This document shows, one piece after another, positions 51,747-61,525 of a stretch of DNA of 64,000 nt. The notes beneath the pieces are model-generated. The model ran no database searches, was not told the DNA's origin, and worked only from the letters and a program-made list of their open reading frames with translations. The position numbers and the translations under genes were made by a program. Within the stretch, counting starts at the first letter, position 1; each line of letters starts with the position of its first letter. The DNA is from Blastomyces gilchristii SLH14081 (taxonomy: Eukaryota > Ascomycota > Eurotiomycetes > Onygenales > Ajellomycetaceae). The stretch spans positions 1,082,154 to 1,146,153 of the forward strand of contig NW_003101671.1 of the NCBI RefSeq assembly GCF_000003855.2, written 5' to 3'.

Positions 51747-52252
51747 TAGACTGGCCGCCGGGATCATGAATTTCACATTTGATTTCATTTGATCTGGTCT
51801 CATACATTTCTTGGCGTGAATCCCGCTGGGACTGGCTATCAAAAAAACATGTAAAGTGACTATATATCAGATCTTAAAATGAAACCATGACTTGAAAAAA
51901 ATGAGAAAGTGATCTCATTTGATCTCATTTAGTTCCATTCTTGGTATAAAGTTACTATTTTTAGACATTTTAAGGTTTTTTTTAGACTATTTTTAATTTT
52001 TTAAAAAGTAATGCTTTTTGATAACACTTAAATGAGATTTAAAGTTATTTAAAGCAATAAAAATAATTTAAATTGAGAAGTGGAAATCATGATCTCATTT
52101 GGAAAATGTGACAAGAGTAGACAGTAAGTCTCACTGAGACAGTATAGAACTACTATCTAATGTTAAAACTGTGTAATAAGATCAGTTGAATTGATAATAA
52201 AACTATCAAAAAATCTGGTTCTGGTTCCAGACACAGTCACATGATCAGTCTA
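51747..52252. mobile_element. hAT-type miniature element, copy 2 (506 bp)
   Basis: Same family as 45290-45794, with a perfect 8-bp duplication GATGTAGA (51739-51746 and 52253-52260). It starts TAGACTGG and ends TCAGTCTA. Compared with copy 1, the first 90 bp differ at six positions, all C-to-T or G-to-A within CC, GG or CG. Confidence 0.85.
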
Positions 52253-52260
52253 GATGTAGA

Positions 52261-52510
52261 TATATCACTCATCAGTCAAAGAAGAGTTGAATAAAGAAAT
52301 TGAAAAAAAAAACATGTTATATTATACTGTAGAGTTCTGCTATTTCAATTATCAGTTAAGCAGATACACTTGAAACATGCAATGTAAACATAGTAAAAGA
52401 ATTCTTCTATTCAGAGTGAACACATTCAATGCTTACACAGGTGTTTTTAAACAAAAGTAAGAAAAAAAAAATGTAATTCTTTATAAAAACATGCTATCTG
52501 AGCTATAACC
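52261..52510. other. AT-rich remnant next to the Copia-like right LTR
   Basis: No open frame or motif recognised. Internal to the Copia-like element by position. Confidence 0.4.
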
Positions 52511-52628
52511 TGTGAGATGATTAATTCATTGTATTCGTGTAGGAAGAGCTAGCTATATATACATTACATATGAGATCACGTGTAGGCGGAGCGGTCGCTA
52601 CGGCAACGCCACTAGGGTGGATGCTACA
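52511..52628 (-). repeat. Copia-like 5' LTR, truncated; isochore border
   Basis: It matches 37358-37475 and keeps CG and GG words toward its right end (GGCGGAGCGGTCGC). The last 12 bases of the LTR are missing and single-copy sequence begins at 52629. Confidence 0.65.
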
Positions 52629-52866
52629 ATAAATAATAAAGAGAGTTGTTGCCTGCTGCCACAGCTGCTGCCTGCTGCCAACAGAGGGGCTGTTGCCTTG
52701 CGTGCACGTGATCCAGACATGTACCTAGATATATAGGTAATCTCGCTCGCTAGTTAGCTTCTCCGACATTAATGAGATCAACCATCACAATCCCCCAGAG
52801 CATGCAATCAAGCCTCTTCAACAGCGAAAACGCGATTGTGAAGCCCGTTCCAAACACCGAGCCCCA
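52629..52866 (+). promoter_or_regulatory. Upstream region of the nuclease/kinase-like gene
   Basis: First stretch of normal base composition after the repeat block. It contains a short repeat of TGCCTGCTGCC (52650-52680) and an AT-rich ATATATAGGTAA (52730-52741), about 130 bp before the start codon, that could serve as a TATA element. Confidence 0.35.
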
Positions 52867-55098
52867 ATGGCCGACAACAGCTCATCTGATTACAGAGCTC
52901 TTTTTCTGCAAGCGGAAGAGGGGCGCAGGCTTGCGGAAGAGGGGCGCAGGCTTGCGGAGGAAGGACGAAAACGCGCGGAAGAGGGGCACAAGCTTGCGGA
53001 GGAAGGACGAAAACGCGCAGAAGAGGGACGCAGACTTGCAGAACAGCGCAACTTACCAACCACATTTCCCGAATTTATTCGTGCTTGCCATACCCTCCTC
53101 TCTATTCCGTTGAGGGTTGCAGCTTCATCCCGCTCTACCAAGGGCACAATACCGCAACCGAAGGGGAAATACTGCCCGACAAATCTTCTTCAATGGGCAG
53201 ATTTGCCAGCCAAGCAGCAAGATATCTTCACCTCCGTCTGTAACTACCTAGAGCCCGTTCGAGGCGCTGCACCACGCCACTTTCCGCCTCATATAGCCCT
53301 AGAAGAGCTTTCCCGACGCATAAGTCATCGCCCACTCAGTAGCGAGCAGGATCTTGAAACTTATGAGCGTCTAGCGGTGGAAGATCACATTGTGGACATA
53401 ATTGATGAGCTATGCAAAATACCCGAGGCTCAAAAAGAGTTTGGTCTGGGTGATGGAGTTCGTTTTGAAAATCATGCCAACTCCCTGGACGACGCTTATA
53501 CAAATCAATCCGACTCTCAACGTGCCAGACCGGACCAGTTCTGCATCCACCGGTTGGACAACAACATGAGCACCCTACTCACAACAGTGGAATATAAGCC
53601 GCCTCACAAGCTCTCTGTGGAAAATCTTCGAACGGGCCTGCGACCCATGAATTTCTGGGAAACCGTTGTCAAGCCACGGACCATACCAATTAAGGAGAAA
53701 GAAAAATTGAAGTATAACGCACAACACATATCGGGATCTGCGGTGACCCAGCATTATCACACCATGATAGAAGATGGGATTCCGTATGCATACCTGACCA
53801 ACGGATTGGCACTTGTCCTCCTTCATATCCCATACGAGGACCCTAGTACCCTTTACTATTACCTGTGCGAGCCAAATTTGGATCTGAAAGCAGAGGATAG
53901 CCGGGCCTTCGACCAACCGAAAACCGCACTCGCGAGGGCGTTGTGTCTTTGCCTGATGAGTTTTCGTTCGGCTCCCCGTGACCAAAACTGGCGGAATGCT
54001 GCGCGGGCGCAGCTTCATATATGGAAGACTAGCTTTGACTACACCCTTTCCGAGATACCGGAAGAGGAATTGCGACAGGTGCCTCCAGATTCTGAGTACA
54101 CCAGTTCTGAGTATACGGGATCCGAGTATTTACCGTCGTCCCCTACGTCACCCCCTGAGAGCCGTCGCATGCCGACTCGGTCTCAGCCCGGATGTTCGCC
54201 GTCCGATTTGGGTCGTCACATGGAATCGACTGATTCTTCTGATTCTGATTCAAATCAAATGGCACCTGGCCGTAAGCGAGGTTTTAGTCAGATTACGTCG
54301 TCTCCACCGACTCAACGGGCTGGTCGGTCTGATTCACACAATGCACAAGGAGGCCGTTTCCAACAGAACACAGCGAAATTTTGCACTCAGCGGTGCCTGC
54401 TCGGCCTCTGCTCCAGTGACCTTTTGGACTACAACTGTCCGAATGTGACACGACACCAGCATGGAGAAAAAGTTGAAAGGCATCATATCAACGGTTCAAC
54501 CCTACTGCGCCTGCTGAACCAGCAGCTAGATCATAATCTTGACCATAACTGCTGGCCACTGGGTAATCGTGGGGCGTACGGGTCATTATTTAAGCTGACC
54601 TGTGCGGAGTACGGCTATACTGTAGCTGCTAAAGGGACAACTTCTACCCTCTGGACGGAAGTTTCAGGTGAAGCGGAAATATATCGAATTCTTCAGAGGG
54701 TTCAAGGAGCGGCTACCACTGTCTTCGTCGGATCTATTAATTTGGCGAAGACCTACTTTTTACATGGTTTCGGCCAAGTGCGCCATATGCTACTTATGGC
54801 TTGGGGAGGTGACAGCATCGCAAAGCTTGAGCAGTGGCCGACACTGCGACAGGAAATCTTGAAGTCAAAGAAGGAGTTTCGTGCCTTAGGGGTCATCCAT
54901 GGGGACCTTCGACCGGAAAATATGCTATGGAATGATGAGCTCAAGCGAGTCCTTTTGATTGATCTTCATAAATGTAGGTTGGATCGTCGACTAATGGAAA
55001 AATCGAAGAAAAGGCCCCTGTGTGGCATGGGGCAAAGAGAACCTAATCGGCTCGGGAGATTTTTCACAGAACCGAAGAGACATTCAGCAAAAAGTTAA
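52867..55098 (+). CDS. Heptad-repeat protein with PD-(D/E)XK-like and protein-kinase-like domains
   Basis: A 743-residue single-exon protein. Residues 16-60 are about six heptads of the type (R/H)(R/K)(L/R)AEEG, a probable charged coiled coil. Residues 222-244 read PD, a spacer, then VEYK (P222, D223, E242, K244), the layout of a PD-(D/E)XK nuclease active site. Residues 405-500 are low-complexity and serine-rich. A kinase-like domain follows: glycine loop GNRGAYGSLF (566-575), lysine K589 in VAAKG, catalytic loop HGDLRPEN (678-685), and DLH (699-701) in place of DFG. The C-lobe is short, ending 42 residues later, so it is atypical, perhaps truncated. Substrate unknown. Kinase-like families are expanded in Onygenales (family knowledge). 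A broken relative lies just downstream. The start is the first ATG before the repeats. Confidence 0.75.
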   Translation: MADNSSSDYRALFLQAEEGRRLAEEGRRLAEEGRKRAEEGHKLAEEGRKRAEEGRRLAEQRNLPTTFPEFIRACHTLLSIPLRVAASSRSTKGTIPQPKGKYCPTNLLQWADLPAKQQDIFTSVCNYLEPVRGAAPRHFPPHIALEELSRRISHRPLSSEQDLETYERLAVEDHIVDIIDELCKIPEAQKEFGLGDGVRFENHANSLDDAYTNQSDSQRARPDQFCIHRLDNNMSTLLTTVEYKPPHKLSVENLRTGLRPMNFWETVVKPRTIPIKEKEKLKYNAQHISGSAVTQHYHTMIEDGIPYAYLTNGLALVLLHIPYEDPSTLYYYLCEPNLDLKAEDSRAFDQPKTALARALCLCLMSFRSAPRDQNWRNAARAQLHIWKTSFDYTLSEIPEEELRQVPPDSEYTSSEYTGSEYLPSSPTSPPESRRMPTRSQPGCSPSDLGRHMESTDSSDSDSNQMAPGRKRGFSQITSSPPTQRAGRSDSHNAQGGRFQQNTAKFCTQRCLLGLCSSDLLDYNCPNVTRHQHGEKVERHHINGSTLLRLLNQQLDHNLDHNCWPLGNRGAYGSLFKLTCAEYGYTVAAKGTTSTLWTEVSGEAEIYRILQRVQGAATTVFVGSINLAKTYFLHGFGQVRHMLLMAWGGDSIAKLEQWPTLRQEILKSKKEFRALGVIHGDLRPENMLWNDELKRVLLIDLHKCRLDRRLMEKSKKRPLCGMGQREPNRLGRFFTEPKRHSAKS
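52912..53047 (+). repeat. 21-bp tandem repeats encoding the heptads
   Basis: About six units of the type GAAGAGGGGCGCAGGCTTGCG. Unit length is a multiple of three and the units lack stops in several frames on both strands, which creates spurious overlapping open frames here. Confidence 0.85.
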
Positions 55099-55261
55099 GC
55101 AATGGAACCCTTACATCCGTTCGACGCGGGCGAACATCAAGGCAATGAGCCTGGGTTTCCATCCCGCCATTTGCAATAAGGCTCGCTCATCTCTTGTAAG
55201 CGTCAACAGCAGGCATAGAAGAGCATTCACCGATGGAGATTCGAGCAAGTACAAGAAAAAG

Positions 55262-55617
55262 GCGTTACACCTTTCGCGCTGGAAAGGATACTTTTCTTTC
55301 ATCTACAACGCCTATTTCGACTCCAGTGCCTACAGAAGGAGGGCGTGTCCGAGCGGGTAGATATCTTCAGGAGTTGCGTTGAGAGAGCCCGCGGAATTTT
55401 AAGAGACTTCTTTGATGGATGCCGTAACGTGTACCTGAAGCTTATTCAAAGGAAGACCTCCGTTTTCGAGCACCACAATGACGAGTGGTAGAAGGTGAAG
55501 GCAAGAGACACCACACCGGTATCGGCAATCATCATGGATGAGAACAAAAAGAAGAAACTATTAGGAGGTATTGACAAATTCCTTGATGAACGTACTCGTG
55601 TTTGGTATGCGAGGCGC
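55262..55617 (+). pseudogene. BCS1-like AAA ATPase fragment
   Basis: The frame starting near 55345 reads RARGILRDFFDGCRNVYLKL, then NDEW-stop-KVKARDTTP, IIMDENKKKKLLGGIDKFLD and ERTRVWYARRGI. This order matches the end of the BCS1 N-terminal domain and the entry to the AAA domain (family pattern: ...LdpeTrrWYanRGIPYRRGYLf). An in-frame TAG at about 55489 and loss of similarity right after RRGI, before the Walker A motif, show that it is a truncated relic. BCS1 proteins are mitochondrial inner-membrane AAA ATPases; BCS1-like paralogues are numerous in filamentous fungi. The preceding piece (55262-55344) is in another frame. Confidence 0.65.
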
Positions 55618-56370
55618 GGCATTGAAGCCAAACCTCTGTCGCAGAGCATCTGCCCCAGCTCCTCTAACGTCCGGTGTGAGGGGAAGAGCTTCGGTGATCC
55701 GGACTGAGAATGGAAGAACCTCATCAAAACGGCGCTTCTTGGGCCTCGTTCGTAACCAGGTTGCTGCTGATCGCGGATATGATGCGGACTGTTGTCCATT
55801 CAACAAGGCCGGAAGCTACGGTGCACTGAAGTGCGCCTTTCCTCCCATGGGTTCACTCTAGTTGCCAAAGGGGCTACAAGTGAATACATAAAGCCCCTGT
55901 TGCGTAAACGCAGGATATAGAAAAGCTACTCGCCATCCAGGGTATCCACGTACCTGTCTGCCTCGGTGTTGTCGAGCTTGAACCGAAATCCCTGTACTCC
56001 TATGATGGAAGAAGGTACACACTCACATGCTCCTGCTCAGCTGAGTGGGAAAGCCTATTATGGGCTTCCTCAGCCCATCAACATCTACCATGGTTGCTAG
56101 CTCTGTTCGGGCAATTCATCAACAAGGGATTCTTCACGGGGATGCAAAGCCGCGGAACATTATACGGAATGATATCTGTCAAAGCTCTAATGATAGTGGA
56201 TATTGCGAGCATCGATTACGAAATCTTTGTCCACTGTTTCAACAAATAGTCAATGGAAGAAAAGGCGTCGTGGTATGAAAGAGAAAGCTAAAGATGCATT
56301 TGCCGTTGAGCTGCAAACTGTCCAATCCAGTCTGAAGAAGCTTGTCCGGGGATTAGGAACTTTAGAGCTC
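55618..56370 (+). pseudogene. Broken kinase-like gene, related to the one at 52867
   Basis: Readable pieces in changing frames give NKAGSYGALKCAF (55798-55837), then HGFTLVAKGAT (about 55849-55880), resembling the glycine loop and VAAKGTT of the upstream gene. They are followed by SVRAIHQQGILHGDAKPRNI at about 56105-56163, a kinase catalytic loop of HGD type. At least two frame changes and several stops separate the pieces. It lies in the same direction, directly after the BCS1-like fragment. It is a decayed paralogue, not a working gene. Confidence 0.65.
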
Positions 56371-57425
56371 TGAAGCCATGGTGTCAATCACTCGTGTTAG
56401 AATTAGGAAACTGGTTTTATTCCCACTGTCTTTTCTTGCTCTCCTCAATCACTCTCTTCCTCTACTCTTATGCCACCAGCGTGCGTTTCCGGTGGAATGT
56501 TCTTGAATTCACTTTACTGTAACATGGAAATAATTATTTTACCACTAGTAATTACAATATTAGAGTCTCATTGACTGGATAAAATGGGAAGAGCACCAGT
56601 GAGTGATTTACATGCCTGATAGAAGACAGTATATAAGGAAGCAAGAATGCCCTGAAAGAGCACTTGCATCAATAGTCTAGAGTATTGGTTTTAAAGCTGT
56701 TCCCGTCCCCATATTCACTTACATCGTGGGGTTATGAGCTTGCTAGGAAGGACAAAAATGGGACAAGAAGACTCTTCTCTAGCTCTGAGGGTTCCATATC
56801 AAAGCCACAGCGACCAGAGATCCAAAAGCATACAGTCTTCGCAATATAACGAATCATCCGTAGGAAAGATAAAGCCCAGAAATTTTTCTATTCTAGAGCC
56901 CATAACATCGGTTCCCATGTTTACAGCTAGACACAAATATCCTTCTCCGAAACCCCGCTTCCCGAGCCTTGTTTTCGACAGTTTTTGCCTCGATAACGAC
57001 GGTTTTTGGAGCTTCGACTGAGAGATCTAGATGCCTATTTGACCTCGTCGATAGCTTGGGTAAAAGCCCTTGGATCAAAGCCATTATCTGCTGTTCACAC
57101 GAAACCAATAATCTCATCATATACGGTGAGTCCAAAGTGGCAGAATTGCCCTGCTGGACTGCGTGGAAGGAGCGCGCTCTTTACCGCAGCCTTGAGACTG
57201 CATGGGCTGTAGGAGATACTCGTTCCAACTAACAGCCTCCACTGGTGACATTCGGGGTGAGATATAGCTACTTGCTCATTATAGGACTCACAAACCCATC
57301 CACTGCTAATATCTCTTGTTGTTTCCTTGGGTTGGGTTGCGATACGTCCACGTGACTATGCTGACTCACTAGATCACATGACCTTTCTAGTTCCTTCCAC
57401 ACCTCGCCGAAAAGGGCAAGCGCCA
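56371..57425 (+). other. Gene-poor stretch with one doubtful small open frame
   Basis: A frame of 95 codons at 56734-57021 begins with MSLLGRTKMGQEDSS, about 105 bp after a TATATAAGG at 56628-56636 that looks like a TATA box. No domain was recognised. Another open frame overlaps at 56969-57232, so at most one is real, and both could be remnants. The rest is the upstream region of hsp60. Confidence 0.3.
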
Positions 57426-57445
57426 AGAAACCTGGAGAATGTTCC
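57426..57445 (+). promoter_or_regulatory. HSP60: Heat-shock element upstream of hsp60
   Basis: The sequence AGAAA-CCTGG-AGAAT-GTTCC shows nGAAn and nTTCn units in 5-bp register (units 1, 3 and 4), a gap-type heat-shock factor site about 220 bp before the hsp60 ATG. This fits heat induction of hsp60 in fungi. Confidence 0.6.
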
Positions 57446-57664
57446 AAAAGAAAAAAAAAAATAAAGGATTTAAAATTTCTACAACCTTCTCTTCATCTTC
57501 ATCTTCATCTTCCTCTTTGCTTCTTCACTCGCTCCCTTCACCTCTTCGCTTATTCAATTCCTCCTCTCTGGCCTTCTTGTCTCGCGCGATTTCCTGGGTT
57601 TTGTTGCGCTGTCTCTTGTTCCTTCGCTATATTATAGCTTTAATATATTCCAAATACCAACATA

Positions 57665-59634
57665 ATGCAGCGAGCTCTTTCTTCCACCTCCAGGGCTTCG
57701 GTCCTTTCCTCCGCCTCCTCCACACGCGCTCCCCTCTCGCGATTCCGTCCAGCTGGTTTGAGCCTGCAACAACAGAGATTTGCTCACAAGGTATGATTTT
57801 CCTGCTTTAATTGCATTTCACTGCAGTCAATTGCGGAGGATGTCTTCTTGAAATCTGTCCTACGGCAAATATCCAACCCAGGCGTCAATGCTGATGGATA
57901 TGGCTGTTTTAGGAACTCAAGTTCGGCGTGGAAGGCCGTGCTGCACTCCTTAGGGGTATTGACACTCTTGCAAAGGCTGTCTGCACAACTCTGGGACCCA
58001 AGGGAAGAAATGTTTTGATTGAATCTCCCTACGGCTCCCCCAAGATCACAAAGGGTATATGTTCCCTGCACTCTCTTTTATCTTTTTAAAGACGACCCCG
58101 TCCAATTAACAAACCTGGATTTGCAGATGGTGTCACTGTTGCCAAGGCCGTTACCCTTCAAGACAAGTTCGAAAACCTGGGTGCTCGTCTTCTCCAGGAT
58201 GTTGCGTCAAAGACCAACGAAGTTGCCGGTGACGGAACTACCACCGCCACCGTCCTTGCTCGGGCTATCTTCTCCGAAACCGTAAAGAATGTCGCAGCTG
58301 GATGCAACCCAATGGACCTCCGCAGAGGTATCCAAGCTGCCGTTGAGGCTGTTGTCGAGTACCTCCAGGCGAACAAGAGGGACATCACCACCACGGAGGA
58401 GATTGCCCAGGTTGCTACTATTTCCGCTAACGGCGATACACATGTTGGTAAGCTGATCTCCAGCGCCATGGAGAAAGTCGGAAAGGAAGGTGTGATTACC
58501 GTCAAGGACGGGAAGACTATCGAGGATGAATTAGAGGTTACCGAGGGAATGCGATTCGACCGTGGATACGTCTCCCCTTACTTCATCACCGACACTAAGG
58601 CGCAGAAAGTGGAGTTCGAGAAGCCCCTGATTCTCCTTTCTGAGAAGAAAATCTCCGCTGTCCAGGACATCATTCCTGCCCTTGAGGCGTCCACCACCCT
58701 CCGACGACCCCTTGTCATCATCGCTGAGGACATTGAGGGTGAAGCTCTTGCTGTCTGCATCCTCAACAAGCTCCGTGGCCAACTCCAGGTCGCCGCCGTC
58801 AAGGCACCCGGCTTCGGCGACAACCGCAAGAGCATCCTCGGCGACATCGGCATCCTGACCAATGCCACCGTCTTCACCGACGAGCTCGACATGAAGCTGG
58901 AGAAGGCTACCGCCGATATGCTCGGCTCCACCGGCTCCATCACCATTACTAAGGAGGACACCATCATCCTCAACGGCGAAGGTAGCAAGGACGCCATCGC
59001 ACAGCGCTGCGAGCAGATCCGCGGTGTTATCGCCGACCCTACCACCTCCGATTACGAGAAGGAGAAACTCCAAGAACGCCTAGCCAAGCTCTCCGGCGGT
59101 GTCGCTGTTATTAAAGTCGGCGGTGCCTCTGAGGTCGAAGTCGGCGAAAAGAAGGACCGTGTCGTTGACGCCCTCAACGCCACCCGCGCTGCTGTCGAGG
59201 AAGGTATCCTTCCTGGTGGTGGCACTGCCCTCCTCAAAGCTGCCGCCAATGGCCTCGACTCCGTCAAGCCCTCCAACTTCGACCAGCAGCTCGGCGTCAG
59301 CATTGTCAAGACCGCCATCACCCGCCCTGCTCGCACCATCGTGGAGAACGCTGGGTTGGAAGGCAGTGTCATCGTCGGCAAACTCACTGATGACTTCGCC
59401 GGCGACTTCAACAAAGGCTTCGATAGCGCCAAGGGCGAGTATGTCGATATGATTGCGTCTGGTATCGTTGATCCCCTTAAGGTTGTCCGCACCGCCCTTG
59501 TCGATGCGAGTGGTGTGGCGTCCCTTCTGGGCACTACTGAGGTGGCTATTGTCGAGGCACCAGAGGAGAAGGGCCCTGCTGCTCCTCCAGCTGGCATGGG
59601 TGGCATGGGCGGTATGGGCGGTGGTATGTTCTAA
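57665..59634 (+). CDS. HSP60: Mitochondrial chaperonin Hsp60 (group I, GroEL family)
   Basis: It folds imported proteins in the mitochondrial matrix with Hsp10, using ATP. Exons 57665-57790, 57913-58054 and 58127-59634 join to 1776 nt, 591 residues, the normal length. Both introns have GT and AG ends. Residues 1 to about 40 ([16 protein letters not shown]...RFAHK) are Ser/Arg-rich, a mitochondrial presequence. The ATP-site motifs TLGPKGRNV (68-76) and GDGTTTAT (124-131) are intact, as are the signature [15 protein letters not shown] segment (here [16 protein letters not shown]) and the C-terminal GGM repeats ending GGMF. A CT-rich leader (57480-57560) and a heat-shock element precede the start. 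Codon use is strongly C-ending, as for highly expressed genes, in contrast with the repeat block 5 kb upstream. Family assignment is certain. Confidence 0.97.
57791..57912 (+). other. HSP60: hsp60 intron 1 (122 bp)
   Basis: GTATGA at the start, TTTTAG at the end. It splits the presequence (ends RFAHK) from the mature protein (starts ELKFGVEGR), phase 0. Confidence 0.9.
58055..58126 (+). other. HSP60: hsp60 intron 2 (72 bp)
   Basis: GTATAT at the start, TTGCAG at the end, with AATTAAC as a possible branch site. It interrupts the codon for the aspartate of ITK-DGVTVAK, phase 1. Confidence 0.9.
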
Positions 59635-59830
59635 ACCACAAATCGTTTTTAAAGCGCTCCTCCCAGGTTACCCCATTGAGGTCACCCGATACCATTTTGC
59701 CTTGGCCAGGCAATAAAAATAACCACCTGGCTGAGCTTCCCAGGCGGCTTTTCATTTTTGGCATTTTCATTGTATGATTATGTTTTATGTATGGTGTGCG
59801 TGAGGGAGCGAAAATCTATCCTGTCTGTTG
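59635..59830 (+). terminator. HSP60: hsp60 3' region with poly(A) signal
   Basis: AATAAA at 59712-59717, about 80 bp after the stop codon, followed by a T-rich stretch, is a likely 3'-end signal. Confidence 0.5.
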
Positions 59831-61525
59831 ATGTATCTCCTTGTGATTGTGCGTCTTGATTAGCCATGTTCTCTGGTTCCCCTTTTCCATTATTTCCTCA
59901 TGTAATTTTATGCGTGCCTGTCTTATATTACTTTTACTGTATCATCGGTTGGTGTTTTGTGTGTTTACTTCTATATTTATATATTTATCGTCATTTTCCT
60001 TCCTCAAATTTCACCTCCCTCCGTCTCGTCTCGTCTGTTCTGTCCCATGACATTATCGAATCTTCATTCTCTCAGTGCACCCTTCCTCCCCACCAACCCA
60101 TCACAGCCAGGAACAGACGAGACAGATGGTACACACAGAAACCTCTCCACTCCTCTCACCATCGCGCACGCCGCTATCACACCCAACGCGCCTATTCCCT
60201 GTTGTTAGGATAGCTCCAGGATAGATAAAATATCGAAATATGCATGCTGAATCTGCTTTTACTGTTGAAAAAGTGATTCTATTCTGAAGTTTTTTTTCGG
60301 TTTCATCATTTTCTTTTCTTTGCTAGATTCATTCCTATTACGTAGTCTTCGAACTAAGACCACAATCCGCCGGAGGGGCAAATCGCGAGCCGGGTAGGTA
60401 GTTATAACAGCCGGTGACTTTTTTTAAAATTTGGATTTTACTTTATATTTCTATTCATGTACTCCGTATTTATTTATTTACTTATTTTACCGTTGGAAGG
60501 AATGTCACCCAAATTCAAAATTGATGATTCTGATACACAACAGATAATATTTCTGTTCTGATATGTGGCTTAGTCATGACGCACCCGTTGTCGTGTTTAT
60601 GACGACAGCGGTGTGGGTAGCTGCCACGGCCCCGTAGACTCCGGATTTTCGAAAAAAAAAAAAAAAGGATGATGCAGCCTACGAAACTTCAGGCATCAGT
60701 AATTACTGAAGTGACTGATGGATTGACTGGCTAAATCCTGATACCTGCGCCCTGTGTCAAGAAAGGGGGAATGAATAGTAGGCATGTTGTGGAGGGTACC
60801 TGTTCTTGCTGCTACTCCGTACTGGACACATTTCATACCAGGCTGCCAAGGTTCTTCAATGCATGGGTCGTGTCGATAAGCAGCGGGTGCGTGTCCGCAG
60901 CCGCAGCCCCATGGCGGCATGGGCCATGCCATGGCAACCCACCCACTTCCCAACCCAACCCCACCAACAAAAAGGCGTCCCTCAGCCCCTCGATTCATTC
61001 CATCCATTCCATCCATCCATATCCATCCATCCATCCATCATCCGCCAAACATCGCTTCTTCTACACACCTCTCATCTACACTTATCTACCGCTCCTCATC
61101 CTCTCGCCTCGTCTCTACCCGCTCGCCTCTCCTCGCACCCTCTCGTCCCCTTTCGATTTCCATCTCCTCCTCTGCGTTACATAGGGGTATGTGCTTTCTC
61201 GCCGTGGTAGCGCCATCAAAACAACGGGCTTCTCTGAACCACCCTATCTTCGCCGCCCCGCCATCCCCCTTGGCCATTGTCTCGTGATGGCATTGGCTGC
61301 AAACACAATAACATACCACCTGCACAAATTCTTCACAAAATATCTTATACACTTCCGCAACGAGATTGCTAACCGCTCTCGATCTATCTATCAACATCTA
61401 GTCTTCACGCCCCGAACGAAGCCCGTTTTTCCCCCCTCCGTAATTTTCTCAGCCTCCTTGCTTTTAAGCACGAATACAATAAACTTGCCACATCTTATCC
61501 CATCCGCGTCACCAACTGTACAATC
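59831..61525 (+). other. Intergenic region between hsp60 and cofilin
   Basis: No gene is supported. The stretch 60998-61040 is a CCAT microsatellite. 60646-60667 is a poly(A) run. 61050-61500 is C/T-rich and is probably the cofilin promoter and 5' UTR. Several open frames on both strands are low-complexity shadows of the pyrimidine-rich sequence. Confidence 0.6.
60998..61040. repeat. CCAT microsatellite
   Basis: Tandem CCATCCATT and CCAT units, giving methionine/aspartate-rich nonsense frames on the minus strand. Confidence 0.85.

Larger units (their letters stand above)
37358..52628 (-). mobile_element. Copia-like element carrying two SINEs, Gypsy G3 and a hAT miniature element
   Basis: Two copies of a terminal sequence starting TGTGAGATGATTAATT bound this interval (37358-37487 and 52511-52628). 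On the minus strand near 38976-38987 a YVND motif follows LYMII and precedes LHIF, which fits the YVDDL(I/L)(I/F) reverse transcriptase motif of Ty1/Copia. Elements inserted in it are SINE copy 2, SINE copy 3, Gypsy G3 and hAT copy 2. Assigning 51207-52510 to the same element is inference from position. The right LTR lacks its last bases. Confidence 0.6.

Noticed and set aside
1..52628. CRISPR arrays or prokaryotic features
   Set aside because: Repeats are dispersed transposons, not regularly spaced short repeats, and the genes are eukaryotic.
58531..59606. Long minus-strand open frames inside hsp60
   Set aside because: They are antisense shadows of a GC-rich, codon-biased gene.
60696..61034. 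Minus-strand open frame rich in Met, Asp and Gly
   Set aside because: It is made by the CCAT microsatellite and low-complexity sequence.
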